Shown here in pieces: positions 8,961 through 17,499 of a DNA stretch of 64,000 nucleotides. Where the stretch lies: assembly GCA_031423495.1 (NCBI GenBank), contig JANPFP010000277.1, positions 9,089 through 73,088 on the forward strand, read 5' to 3'. A model generated the notes under the pieces. That model was not told the origin of the DNA, ran no database searches, and saw only the letters and a program-made list of their open reading frames with translations. Position numbers and translations under genes: made by a program. How positions within the stretch are numbered: the stretch's first letter is position 1; every line of letters begins with the position of its first letter. The stretch is from JACPYM01 sp031423495. GTDB taxonomy: Bacteria > Acidobacteriota > Blastocatellia > RBC074.

Positions 8961-9983
8961 TTACTTTTCCAAAACAATTCGTCGCGCTTTAGCTTCAGCT
9001 TGCAGGGCGAGTTCCATGGCTAAGAAGCAGTGCGCTTGCGGCATCACGGTTTCAGTACGATTGACGATGTCGCTCACTAGCATCTCACCATAAAGCAACG
9101 GCGTGTCTTTGCTCTCAACGTATTGCACGCCTTTCTGATCCACCAAAAACAAATGGCTCGCGCCCGAACGCCCCGCGATGTCTACGTTTTTGCGGACTTC
9201 GATATAGCCTTCCGTCCCCAACACCGTCAGCCGTGTATCGCCCCATGTCGGCAGACCATCCGGCGTCAGCCAATCAATACGCGCGTAACCCGTGCCTCCG
9301 TTGCCGCGCATCATCACGTCGCCGAAATCTTCCAGGCCCGGATGTTGCGGATGATGAAAGTTTCCGACTTGCGAAGCCACGACTTCCGCTTTGGTCGAAC
9401 CGGTGAAATACAAAAACTGATCGTACTGATGCGCCGCGATGTCACACAAAATGCCGCCGTATTTTTCCTTCACAAAAAACCAGTCAGGCCGCGTAGGCAA
9501 GTTGGTGCGATGCGGGCCGAGACCTACGGTTTGAACAACTTTGCCGATGGCTCCAGCTTTGACCAACTCGCCCGCTTTGGTCGTCGCCGCGTTCTCAAAA
9601 CGTTCGCCAAACATAATCGAAAAGATGCGATGCGTTTCCTGCTGCACACGGCGAACTTCGGCGAGTTGCGCGAGCGTCGTCATTCCGGGCTTGTCTGACA
9701 TCACGTCTTTGCCGTGTCGCATGGCCTCAATCGCCAGCCTCGCGCGTTCGTTCATGATCGCGGCGGTCACGATCAGATTCAGCGATTTGTCTTCCAGCAC
9801 TTCTTTCGCACTGCGCGCGACTTTGGCTCGCGGGAAGCGCTTCTGAAAATCCGCCAGCAAGTCAGGCTCTTTCGCGTAAACCCACGCGAGTTCCCCGCCC
9901 GCTTTGATGACGAGACTGGTTTGCGAATTGATATGTCCGTGATTAAGGCCAATTACGCCAAAACGAATGCGCGGCTTTTGCAT
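8961..9983 (-). CDS. Gfo/Idh/MocA-family oxidoreductase
   Basis: The 340-residue NAD(P)-dependent dehydrogenase has an N-terminal Rossmann fold (RFGVIGLNHGHINS) and the family motif DKPGMTTL, where EKP is canonical and Asp replaces Glu. The substrate-domain HQYDQFLYFTG segment contains a probable catalytic histidine. The ATG at 9983 is preceded by AGGAA and starts directly before the Rossmann strand; the open frame continues upstream to 10064 without support. Members oxidise or reduce sugars, inositols and related polyols. The substrate is not predictable here. It converges on tRNA-Gly(CCC), with only 11 bp between them. Confidence 0.85.
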   Translation of the reverse strand: MQKPRIRFGVIGLNHGHINSQTSLVIKAGGELAWVYAKEPDLLADFQKRFPRAKVARSAKEVLEDKSLNLIVTAAIMNERARLAIEAMRHGKDVMSDKPGMTTLAQLAEVRRVQQETHRIFSIMFGERFENAATTKAGELVKAGAIGKVVQTVGLGPHRTNLPTRPDWFFVKEKYGGILCDIAAHQYDQFLYFTGSTKAEVVASQVGNFHHPQHPGLEDFGDVMMRGNGGTGYARIDWLTPDGLPTWGDTRLTVLGTEGYIEVRKNVDIAGRSGASHLFLVDQKGVQYVESKDTPLLYGEMLVSDIVNRTETVMPQAHCFLAMELALQAEAKARRIVLEK

Positions 9984-10162
9984 AAAATTTTTCCTGTCGT
10001 GAAGTTGAAGATGCGGCAAGGTTGTTGCCGCAACCGTTATCGGCGACTTTCGGCTAAGGGTCAAACTATTTGGGGCAGAAATGAAAAGGCCGCTACCAGT
10101 TGAAACTTGGTGCGGCCTTTTCAGCGAAGTTGTGTTGATCTATTCAAATCTATTGCTCCAAA

Positions 10163-10357
10163 TTAGTTCTCTTGGGGTTGAATGAATAACGCGGCGAATG
10201 CGGCGCGCGGATCAATGCGCTGATTGCGTCTCGAATCAATCCATTCGTTGACTGCTTCCATAGTCTTTCTTACTACTGGTTTGGTTTTAGGCTGGGTCTT
10301 TCTGGATTGAATGACCTCAGTGATTTGGTCTCGCTTAATCAGTTTCGCTTTGTTCAT
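10163..10357 (-). CDS. Small basic protein, paralogue of the 10977-11192 product
   Basis: The 64-residue product is not recognised. It shares the pattern MxKAKLIKxD at the N-terminus, a basic T/P/V-rich middle, a central tryptophan in WIDSRRNQR, and AFAALF near the C-terminus with the gene at 10977. A clear GAGAGGAAAA ribosome binding site precedes the ATG. There is no signal peptide or membrane segment. The two genes are divergent and separated by about 620 bp. Conservation of both ends with a variable middle argues for a real protein. Confidence 0.65.
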   Translation of the reverse strand: MNKAKLIKRDQITEVIQSRKTQPKTKPVVRKTMEAVNEWIDSRRNQRIDPRAAFAALFIQPQEN

Positions 10358-10976
10358 AACATTTTCCTCTCTGTCTCCGTGGGTTTCGTTCAGTCAATCT
10401 ATAAAGGTTCGCAGGATCTTCTTATCGCCCCTGCGCCTTTAGTCTAGCAATCATCGTGCCGTAGCTTTCGTACGTTGACGCTCAATGGCACGTTCGAGCC
10501 TTGCACTTGTTCCCGAATGATTGATCTCGCGTCGTTATACGATGGGATGAGAAATTTGGATGAGTAAATTTTAGTGTGTAAATTTTGCAGGGATTGAGGA
10601 TGCAACTCGTTCTGGCTGGCGTGGCATCAGAAGCCGCGAACTCGACAAGTTTTTTAGAAAAATAAAAAAATCAGTTTTGCATTCTGCAAAGACTGTGCTA
10701 GATTGCGAATGAAGCTAATCCTAGCCAATTGGATTCGTTACCCCGACAGACCTTCTGCTTATATCCCAAAGTCAGAAAGAATAAAGGTCGAGTGAACAAG
10801 AAGCCGCCTCGACGGCAACAACTGGTTACCCGAAAGAGAAACTTCAATTATTAAAGCGCGGCTACGCGTTTTTCTCTCACACAGTTGCGTGGGAACAAGT
10901 CACGAGTCTGCTACGACTCGAATGAATAACTACAACAATTAGAACCACAATGAATGAAATGGAAAAGGTGATGAAT
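10358..10976. other. 619-bp non-coding region between divergent small paralogues
   Basis: No convincing reading frame was found. Part of the region is AT-rich with an A/T run near 10648-10671, unusual for this GC-rich window. It contains a plausible sigma-70 promoter (10677-10704), and a small hairpin with stem CGAGTC/GACTCG near 10903-10920. It could hold a long 5' leader or a small RNA for the downstream small gene. Confidence 0.4.
10677..10704 (+). promoter_or_regulatory. Putative sigma-70 promoter
   Basis: TTGCAT (10677-10682) and TAGATT (10699-10704) are spaced by 16 nt. A TGC directly before the -10 box gives an extended -10. If used, it would leave a leader of about 265 nt before the small gene at 10977. 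Confidence 0.4.
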
Positions 10977-11192
10977 ATGAGTAAGGCTAAGTTGATCAAA
11001 AAAGACTCGCCCAAACAGGAAGAATTAAAGCTGCGCCGCAAAACGCGCCGCCAACGTACGCAACCGGTAACGCCAACGCGCAGTGCCATTCAAATGACGA
11101 CCGATTGGCTCAAAACCAAACGCTCTGAAACTGTCAATGCCCGCGACGCTTTTGCTGCGCTGTTTAACGAAGCCGATCCGCAATCGGCCTGA
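10977..11192 (+). CDS. Small basic protein, paralogue of the 10163-10357 product
   Basis: The 71-residue product starts MSKAKLIKKD, has an Arg/Lys-rich middle (LRRKTRRQRTQPV), a tryptophan in DWLKTKRSE, and ends in a DAFAALF segment, matching the paralogue at both ends. The ATG at 10977 is preferred over 10950 because the N-termini then align and AGG lies 8 nt upstream. It has no signal peptide or transmembrane segment. The family is not recognised. The basic middle could bind nucleic acid, which is inference. Confidence 0.65.
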   Translation: MSKAKLIKKDSPKQEELKLRRKTRRQRTQPVTPTRSAIQMTTDWLKTKRSETVNARDAFAALFNEADPQSA

Positions 11193-11407
11193 GAACGACG
11201 ACTGCAAGACTGCACTTCGGTTAAGCCTGTTTCTGACCACTTCACACAAACACACACCGTTCTTTTTTGTGACAAGAATAGCGAAACATCCTTCCTCCAA
11301 CGTTTCCGCTTTCACAATAAATGCTTAACCAAGCCGTTGGCATAAACGGACTACCCAAACAGTTACTAACAAAATTGCCACACCAGGCTGTCGTTTTGCC
11401 CTAATCG

Positions 11408-13468
11408 TTAGGGACGAATGCGCGGTTTCGCCACGCGTGGACGAGTCGTCAAGACCGTTGTTGATGCTTTACGCACTGGGCGCACCGGCTTGCGGGCTTC
11501 CTGCTTTTTCACAGCAGGGCGTGCGGCTGCCTGCACCGCCGTTGGCTTGGCCTTGACGGGTTGCGCCGTAACGGCAGCTTCCGGCGGCAAGGCATTGGCG
11601 TAAAGCCGCAACTGGCGTTCGCTGACGATCTGCCACGAAGCCTCGTCCGTCTGGCGTTGCAGCGTGAGTTGTGTTTGGGCTTTGCCAGCCGAACGGTCTT
11701 TGCCGCGCAACAAATCCCACGTCTTATCGAACGTGAGTACGGCGGTGATTTCAGCTTCCGGCGTACCTTCGCGCTCGCGCAGCGTAACTTGGGGCGTCGT
11801 GTCGAATTTCAAATACGTGCGTTGCAGCCCTGACAGTACGCGCTGTTTGCGCGTCATCACGTTCGCGCGCGCAACCAGCCCGTCGCGGTAATAATCAACC
11901 TGTGGCGCATAAGTCAGCGCGTGGGCCTTCCAATCCTGATCGAGCGCGGTTTGCGCCCACTGCCGATAAAAATCGCGGACTTCTTTTTCCAACGCAGCCG
12001 TTTTTGCCGCTTCATCAATTACGGGACTGGGTTCAACTGCGGGACTCGGCGCGGCTTCTGGTGAAACTGAAACGGTGGGCGAGTTGGTTGTGACCGACGC
12101 GCTTGGTTGAACCACGCTTTCACCGCGCCAAGCCGCAATGCGGTCGCGCAAGCCGCGCGGCAACGGAGCGTCAGCCATCCACGCCAGTCCGGTAATCGCG
12201 CTCAAGCCCAGCAAACCCATTAACAACCATAATCCTCGACGCGGCGGCGCAATAATTACAAAATCAGGTGCAAACTCCGGCGCTTCGACTTCCCTTGCTT
12301 CGGCAGGCGATGCGTAGCGCGGTTCAACCCGCCGTGCGATTTTTCCGTCAGGGATCGAAGGCTCTGCCAATGAATAAACCGGTGCAGCCACTCGTGCCTG
12401 ACGCGGACGCGTAGCCGGTTCATCCGCAAATTGCTCACGTGGTGTGGGCGTCATCGCGGGTAATTCGTCAGGCCAGATGTCTTCGACTTCGAAAGCTTCG
12501 GCAAGTTGCGGAACCATTAGCGCCCGCGTCAACGCATCAGACAGTTGCGGTGCCGAGCCAAAACGATGCTGCGGATTTTTTGCCAGCGCGCGCAACATCA
12601 CGCGCTCAACAGCGGCTGGTAAGTCAGGGCGATATTTCGTAGGCGGTAAGGGCGCATCCTGTAAATGGCTCAATAACACAGCGGACATGCTGACGTTATT
12701 GAACGGTACGCGTCCCGTCAGCATTTCATAAAGAATCACGCCGAGCGCGTAAACATCCGAGCGCCCTTCGACCGCCGCGCCCGCGCACTGTTCGGGCGAG
12801 ATGTAATTCGGCGTACCGATGATGACGTTTTCATCGGTGAGACCTTGCCAAGCACCTTCGAGTTGTTTGAGTTTGGCGATGCCGAAATCGAGTACGAGAA
12901 TGCGTTCGCTGCTGCCTGAAAAATCGTGGGTGGCCTGCGGCTCGATCATGATGTTGTCGGGCTTTAGGTCGCGGTGAATGATGCCGGCTTGATGGGCCGC
13001 TTCGATGCCCGCGCATATTTGCCGCATGATCGCCGCTGCGCGTTCAGGCCGCATTTGCCCGTTGCGCTGGGCGTTCAACCGCATTTCTTCGCGCAGGCTG
13101 CGGCCTTCGATCAGTTCCATCACAAGGTATGCTCCGCCGTCTGGCAGCACGCCGAAATCGTAAACCGCGATGATGTTCGGATGCTTCAAACGCGCAGCCG
13201 TCAGGGCTTCGCGGTGAAAGCGCGCGCGGATGGTTTCATCCTGCAAAAACTCGGCGCGCAAGATTTTGACGGCGATAGGGCGTTCGAGTTGTTCGTGCAT
13301 GCCGCGATAAACCGAACCCATGCCGCCGTGCGCGATCAAACGTTCAAGGCGGTACTTGCCTTCCAACACGAGCGGCACACCGCGTACGTCGCGCGTAGGC
13401 GTCTGGTCATAAAGACAAAACTGAATTTCGGCTTGAAAGCAACGTTGGCAGGTAGGGCAAAAGCGCAT
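11408..13468 (-). CDS. Membrane Ser/Thr protein kinase (PknB type)
   Basis: The 686-residue Hanks-type kinase phosphorylates Ser/Thr residues. A zinc-ribbon-like start has cysteines at positions 4, 7, 10 and 18. The kinase domain spans about residues 38-300, with P-loop HGGMGSVYRG, catalytic lysine in AVKIL, HRDLKPDN, DFG in LDFGIAKL and GTPNYISPEQ. A Pro-rich linker and one transmembrane helix (LWLLMGLLGLSAITGLAW, about residue 420) follow. The outer C-terminal part resembles an NTF2/SnoaL-like domain (VRDFYRQWAQTALDQDW onward) with a basic Ala/Lys tail. The ATG at 13468 starts the zinc ribbon; the open frame to 13585 is unsupported. It follows the carotenoid run on the same strand but need not belong to it. 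Confidence 0.9.
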   Translation of the reverse strand: MRFCPTCQRCFQAEIQFCLYDQTPTRDVRGVPLVLEGKYRLERLIAHGGMGSVYRGMHEQLERPIAVKILRAEFLQDETIRARFHREALTAARLKHPNIIAVYDFGVLPDGGAYLVMELIEGRSLREEMRLNAQRNGQMRPERAAAIMRQICAGIEAAHQAGIIHRDLKPDNIMIEPQATHDFSGSSERILVLDFGIAKLKQLEGAWQGLTDENVIIGTPNYISPEQCAGAAVEGRSDVYALGVILYEMLTGRVPFNNVSMSAVLLSHLQDAPLPPTKYRPDLPAAVERVMLRALAKNPQHRFGSAPQLSDALTRALMVPQLAEAFEVEDIWPDELPAMTPTPREQFADEPATRPRQARVAAPVYSLAEPSIPDGKIARRVEPRYASPAEAREVEAPEFAPDFVIIAPPRRGLWLLMGLLGLSAITGLAWMADAPLPRGLRDRIAAWRGESVVQPSASVTTNSPTVSVSPEAAPSPAVEPSPVIDEAAKTAALEKEVRDFYRQWAQTALDQDWKAHALTYAPQVDYYRDGLVARANVMTRKQRVLSGLQRTYLKFDTTPQVTLREREGTPEAEITAVLTFDKTWDLLRGKDRSAGKAQTQLTLQRQTDEASWQIVSERQLRLYANALPPEAAVTAQPVKAKPTAVQAAARPAVKKQEARKPVRPVRKASTTVLTTRPRVAKPRIRP

Positions 13469-13586
13469 TGCTCGATTCTCCGTCGAATTTGCAGGGGGAA
13501 AGTTGTTGCAACGATTTGCGCCAAAGGGGTTGAGCGCCTGTTCGTAGGTGCGACGGAGGATAGCTGATGGGCGAAGGAAAACCAAT

Positions 13587-14336
13587 TCACGCGCGGCGTT
13601 GCGCTACGAACAAGCTGACGTGCAACAAGCAAAGTCCGAATCCGATCAGCGCCGGAAGGCGCAACCCGAACGACAAGGCAATCGCGCTAAAAAAAATCGT
13701 AATGCTCAAGCCCACATATTGCGCCCAGACGTTCGGCTGCCAGCGTTGTCGCGTGACCAGAAAGATCACGAGGCTCACTCCGAACCAGCCGACGAAGTTG
13801 TGCAACGGAATGCCGTAATAACTCCCTCCTTGTTGCCAGCGCCAATAACCCAACTGATTGGCGGCTAACGGATCTATCACTAGATCAATTGCCGTCATCC
13901 ACACGGCGGCGAAAACGGCTTCGAGCCAGACGGGCAAGCGCAGCGGCGCGAGCATCTGTTTCGTATAAGCCAACAGCACCAGCCATGCGCTGAACATCAC
14001 GACGGGTACGCCGAGCAAATGCGGTTGCAGCACTTGCGTGTATTCATAAGGGCTGTAGATCAACCCGAATTTCACGCCGTGAATTTCTGACGCGAAGCCC
14101 AACGCCGCCGCACCCAACAGGCTCGGCCAATCGCGACGCACGCTTGTCGTCCCTAAAACGATCACGCCCGCCAACAACAAAAAAAGCGAAGCCGCCCACG
14201 GCGCATCCAGCGGCGGCTTGCCGAATGCCACGTAGTGAAAAATGCCGCCGCCCCACATCACGACGTAAATCGCTGCAAGAAGTACCACAACCTTTCCAGG
14301 TTGTGGCGGCGTGATATTGCGAGACTTTCTAGCCAC
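13587..14336 (-). CDS. cruF: CruF-like carotenoid 1,2-hydratase (DUF422)
   Basis: The integral membrane protein of 249 residues has about seven hydrophobic helices. It matches the carotenoid biosynthesis family DUF422, which includes CruF and bisanhydrobacterioruberin hydratase and adds water across the terminal C1-C2 double bond of acyclic ends. Recognisable segments are GFASEIHGVKFGLIYSPYEY and AIDLVIDPLAANQLGYWRW, with Glu, His and Asp residues expected in the active site, and YYGIPLHNFVGWF. The GTG at 14336 is chosen because AGGGA lies 7 nt upstream; the open frame extends to a TTG at 14354. It is the last gene of the carotenoid run, 26-44 bp after the CrtD-like gene. Confidence 0.85.
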   Translation of the reverse strand: MARKSRNITPPQPGKVVVLLAAIYVVMWGGGIFHYVAFGKPPLDAPWAASLFLLLAGVIVLGTTSVRRDWPSLLGAAALGFASEIHGVKFGLIYSPYEYTQVLQPHLLGVPVVMFSAWLVLLAYTKQMLAPLRLPVWLEAVFAAVWMTAIDLVIDPLAANQLGYWRWQQGGSYYGIPLHNFVGWFGVSLVIFLVTRQRWQPNVWAQYVGLSITIFFSAIALSFGLRLPALIGFGLCLLHVSLFVAQRRA

Positions 14337-14343
14337 AAATGCT

Positions 14344-14348
14344 TCCCT
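14344..14348 (-). promoter_or_regulatory. Ribosome binding site deciding the cruF start
   Basis: On the minus strand AGGGA lies 7 nt before the GTG at 14336. The upstream TTG at 14354 has only AGGTC directly abutting it, so GTG is the better start. Confidence 0.5.
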
Positions 14349-14359
14349 GCTCAAGACCT

Positions 14360-14381
14360 GAACAACCTGAAAAGGTTGTTC
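14360..14381. repeat. Small hairpin ACAACCT-N4-AGGTTGT, one of two
   Basis: A 9-bp stem with a 4-nt loop sits in the gap between the CrtD-like and CruF-like genes. A related hairpin with the same 7-bp core lies at 14285-14306, inside the first codons of cruF. They may affect cruF translation or be traces of a small repeat. Confidence 0.5.
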
Positions 14382-15844
14382 TACATTTCATACCGTTGAA
14401 TCAATTCACTCGTAATTTGCGCCGACAACAAAACCGTAGGCGTTCCGCCGCCCGGATGCGTCGAGCCGCCGACGAAATACAATCCGCCAAAGTGCCTGTC
14501 TTTATTGGGCGGACGCAGGAACGCTTTACGCCAGCCGTGCGAGTGCGTGCCGTAAATCGCTCCACCCGGCATCAGGTAACGCGACGCGATGCGGTGCGGC
14601 GTCCATACGTCGCTGACGACAATATCGTTTTCGATGTCGGGGAAACCGTTGCGACGGAGCCGTGCGAACACGCGCTGTCGCGCTTCGGCAATCATCGTTT
14701 CATCCCACGTGTCGTCGTCATTCGCCGGAGCGTTCGCCATCACGAATAACGCTTCGCCTTCGCCGGGCACGACGCTGCGGTCGGTGCGGCTGGGCGCGTT
14801 GACATAAATCGTCGGATCAGTCGGAAAGCGCCGCTCACCAAATAGCTCTGCGAATTCGCGTTCGTAACTTTCAGAAAACCAGATCGAATGATGCGGCAAA
14901 TCGGGCATCGTTTTTTTCAAGCCGAAGAGAAACACGAGGCCTGACATCGAACGTTCGCGCGGCGGCAAGCCTTTGGCCTTGGGCAGTTGCAACAGCGCGG
15001 GCGCGTCTGAGGCGTCGCCGTTCATCACTACTACATCGGCGGGCAGGCGCGTGTTATCAGCCAGCATGACACCTGTGACACGCGCGCTATCTTTTTCGAT
15101 TTGAACGACGCGCGCGTTGGTGAGCAATTCGACGTTCAGACTTTTCGCCAATGCCAGCAGGCTTTCGACGATGCGATAGAGTCCGCCCATCGCGTACCAT
15201 CCGCCGAAGGTGTATTCGATATACGGAATCACCGCGAAGGTCGCAGGCGAAGCGTAAGGCGACGAGCCGACATAAGTCGGATAGCGGTTATACAACTGGC
15301 GCAGTTGCGGCGAATGAAAGTGCGCGTTGACGGCGCTGTCGTAATTGCCCCAGCCATAACGCAACGGCATATGCCGCATCGCTCTGACATCGGCTCCGAA
15401 CCAGTCTGCCGGACGCCGCGTCATAAACGTAGCCTTTGACACTTCCCACAACTGCGCGCCGAGTTGCATAAAACGCATGAAGCCGTCGGCGTCGCGTTTA
15501 TCGAGTTGTTTCAACGTCTGCAACCACGCAGGCAAGTCTGCTGTGTATTTGAATCGCGTGCCATCGGCAAAGTTGTAATCGCAAATCGGGCTGATCGGTT
15601 TGAGTTCAAGATGATCTTTCAACTGGCTGCCAGCCGCCGCAAACAGGTCTTCAAACACCCACGGCATCGTGATGAGCGAAGGGCCAGTATCAAAACGAAA
15701 GCCTTGCGATTCCCACGAATTCATCTTGCCGCCAAAGCTCGCGCCTTGCTCGCATACGGTCACGCGCCAGCCGCGCGCCGCGAGCCGCAAGCTCGTCGCT
15801 AGTCCGCCTAAACCTCCGCCGATGATGACTGCTCGTTTATTCAT
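14381..15844 (-). CDS. CrtD/CrtI-type carotenoid desaturase
   Basis: The 487-residue FAD-dependent desaturase/isomerase has the N-terminal dinucleotide fold VIIGGGLGGLATSLRLA (residues 6-22), the family segment FDTGPSLITMPWVFEDLF, and the C-terminal FAD motif GLYFVGGSTHPGGGTP. It is a paralogue of the phytoene desaturase 3.4 kb upstream. Next to a CruF-like hydratase, the best guess is a 1-hydroxycarotenoid 3,4-desaturase (CrtD), but a role on another substrate is possible. Its ATG overlaps the stop of the glycosyltransferase in ATGA (15841-15844), indicating translational coupling. The open frame further upstream, to 15967, is a shadow of that gene. Confidence 0.85.
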   Translation of the reverse strand: MNKRAVIIGGGLGGLATSLRLAARGWRVTVCEQGASFGGKMNSWESQGFRFDTGPSLITMPWVFEDLFAAAGSQLKDHLELKPISPICDYNFADGTRFKYTADLPAWLQTLKQLDKRDADGFMRFMQLGAQLWEVSKATFMTRRPADWFGADVRAMRHMPLRYGWGNYDSAVNAHFHSPQLRQLYNRYPTYVGSSPYASPATFAVIPYIEYTFGGWYAMGGLYRIVESLLALAKSLNVELLTNARVVQIEKDSARVTGVMLADNTRLPADVVVMNGDASDAPALLQLPKAKGLPPRERSMSGLVFLFGLKKTMPDLPHHSIWFSESYEREFAELFGERRFPTDPTIYVNAPSRTDRSVVPGEGEALFVMANAPANDDDTWDETMIAEARQRVFARLRRNGFPDIENDIVVSDVWTPHRIASRYLMPGGAIYGTHSHGWRKAFLRPPNKDRHFGGLYFVGGSTHPGGGTPTVLLSAQITSELIQRYEM

Positions 15845-16944
15845 GTTGTTTGGTGATACGCGCGGCCTTTCCAACGCACGCCGCGTCCGCTCTTGCAGCG
15901 CCAATATGATGACAAGCCCAACGCGATGAGCAGCGGTTCGGTGAACGGATGCAACAGCGCTGACCACAACGGATGCTTAAAGCGCAACGCGAGCAAAACT
16001 CTGACGCCATACATCAACGCCGCCGCAATGAACCAGAACGTGTTTAACGTAAACAACGCCAGCCAAAACGGAGCGAGATAAACCGCCAGATGCACGGCGA
16101 TGAAAAGCCAGAAACTCGCTTCGCGTTGAAACGCGGGGAAAAAGTTTTTCTGAAAGCCCAACCAGATGTCGGCGAAGGATTCATACATCCGCACGCGCAC
16201 GATGTCTTGCCCGTCCAACCCTAACGTACGTTCGCCGCGCGCGCGCCATAGTTGAGCGAGGCGCGTGTCTTCAAAAATTTGATCTTTGACGGCGGCGTGT
16301 CCGCCGAGGCGTTCATAAGCTGCACGTTCAAACATCATGCACGCGCCGTGCGCCAAGCCCAGCGAAGGGAAACCAGTTTTGAACAGCAACGACAGCACGC
16401 CGGGGAACGTAGAAAACACGACAGTGTTAAGCAACGGCATCAGCGCACGTTCTGCGAAGCTGTGCATCTCCAATCCAGGCCAGCACGAGAGCAGCGTCAA
16501 TTGACGGCGTTGCATTTCGTTCGCCATCCGCGCGACCGCGTTCGGCAGCAGTCGCGCATCGGCATCGAGAAACAACAGGTAAGGTTGTGCAGCAGCAGCA
16601 GCCAATTGCGCGCAAGCGAAATTCTTTCCGCACCAGCCAGCCGCGAGGGGTTGCGTAGCGACCAAACAGATGCGCGCGTCACGGGCGGCGTATAGCGCAA
16701 TCACCTTCGCGGTGTCATCCGTCGAATGATCGTCGTAAAGCAAAATCTCTTTGACCGATTCGCCTTGTGACAAAATGGCATCGAGACAAGCGGGCAAGTT
16801 GGCGGCTTCGTTGCGGGCGGGAATCAATACGCTGAGGTCGCATAAGCTGATATGAATTGCTACGCGCGGCCAACCAATCACATTCGAGAGTGTGATGAAA
16901 AACAACAGCGCAGCCAGTCCGGCAATGATGTGAGATGCGTCCAA
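15841..16944 (-). CDS. GT2 glycosyltransferase, probable carotenoid (CruG-like)
   Basis: The 367-residue membrane-bound family 2 glycosyltransferase has an N-terminal helix and then a GT-A fold with SVLIPARNEAANLPACLDAI, LLYDDHSTDDTA and the metal-binding LFLDADARL. A QxxRW-like region and four C-terminal transmembrane helices (about residues 270-345) follow. Similar proteins glycosylate carotenoid hydroxyl groups (CruG, CrtQ). Placement directly before the CrtD-like and CruF-like genes supports a CruG-type role on a hydroxylated end group. Translation probably starts at TTG 16944, with AGGAG 6 nt upstream overlapping the stop of the preceding gene. The sugar donor is unknown. Confidence 0.82.
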   Translation of the reverse strand: MDASHIIAGLAALLFFITLSNVIGWPRVAIHISLCDLSVLIPARNEAANLPACLDAILSQGESVKEILLYDDHSTDDTAKVIALYAARDARICLVATQPLAAGWCGKNFACAQLAAAAAQPYLLFLDADARLLPNAVARMANEMQRRQLTLLSCWPGLEMHSFAERALMPLLNTVVFSTFPGVLSLLFKTGFPSLGLAHGACMMFERAAYERLGGHAAVKDQIFEDTRLAQLWRARGERTLGLDGQDIVRVRMYESFADIWLGFQKNFFPAFQREASFWLFIAVHLAVYLAPFWLALFTLNTFWFIAAALMYGVRVLLALRFKHPLWSALLHPFTEPLLIALGLSSYWRCKSGRGVRWKGRAYHQTT

Positions 16945-16950
16945 ACGATT

Positions 16951-16955
16951 CTCCT
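16951..16955 (-). promoter_or_regulatory. Ribosome binding site for the TTG start of the glycosyltransferase
   Basis: AGGAG on the minus strand lies 6 nt before the TTG at 16944 and overlaps the stop codon of the redoxin-like gene, a tight arrangement favouring coupled translation. Confidence 0.5.
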
Positions 16956-17472
16956 ACTGCCCGGCTTCGAGCAGCTTGTCTATTTCTTGATAGAGCTTTT
17001 GCAATTCGGCTTCGGTGGCCGCGCCGTTGGTGCGATAAATGATTTGGCCTTGCCGGTTGACCAGCACGACATTGGCCTTTTTGCCTTCATAACGAAACGC
17101 TTTGGCTACGTCGCCTTTCCAATCAAGTAGGACTGAGTATTTCACTTTTTTTTTGAATATGCCGCGCACCGCACCGCGTAACAAGGCAGGCACGCTGCTC
17201 AAAACGGCGACGCCATATTGCTCTACGCGCTCTTGATAGCGGCTATAAAGCGGACGCACCCAGCCTTCGATTTGTTCAGAGCCTTTTCGGTCGCCGAAGG
17301 TCAACACCGTGATGCGCGTTTTGGGAAAGCGATAAGTCACCTGCTTGTCATATTGATCTTTCAACTCAAACGACGCAGCCAGTTCGCCCCCCTCGTGCGC
17401 GCGCGCAGCGGGGATCGTCAATGCGAGCAATAAACCAACCAAGAAAACGAATTTGAGCCTGGTGAAAATCAT
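16954..17472 (-). CDS. Exported redoxin-like protein without a CXXC motif
   Basis: The 172-residue protein has a signal peptide (LVGLLLALTIPAARA, cleavage near residue 26). The mature domain has a thioredoxin/peroxiredoxin-like strand order: FELKDQYDKQVTYRF, then ITVLTFGDRKGSEQIEGW, then ANVVLVNRQGQIIYRTNG. The place where a catalytic CXXC or peroxidatic cysteine would sit reads GDRKGSE, and the mature part has no cysteine, so redox catalysis is unlikely. It lies between crtE and the glycosyltransferase in the carotenoid run, which hints at a periplasmic helper role. This is inference; the exact function is unknown. Confidence 0.7.
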   Translation of the reverse strand: MIFTRLKFVFLVGLLLALTIPAARAHEGGELAASFELKDQYDKQVTYRFPKTRITVLTFGDRKGSEQIEGWVRPLYSRYQERVEQYGVAVLSSVPALLRGAVRGIFKKKVKYSVLLDWKGDVAKAFRYEGKKANVVLVNRQGQIIYRTNGAATEAELQKLYQEIDKLLEAGQ

Positions 17473-17499
17473 GTGGGTCAAAAATTAAGGCGAGGCAAC

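Noticed and set aside
8950..10357. Possible island inserted at tRNA-Gly(CCC)
   Set aside because: No integrase, no repeated tRNA 3' end and ordinary genes downstream.
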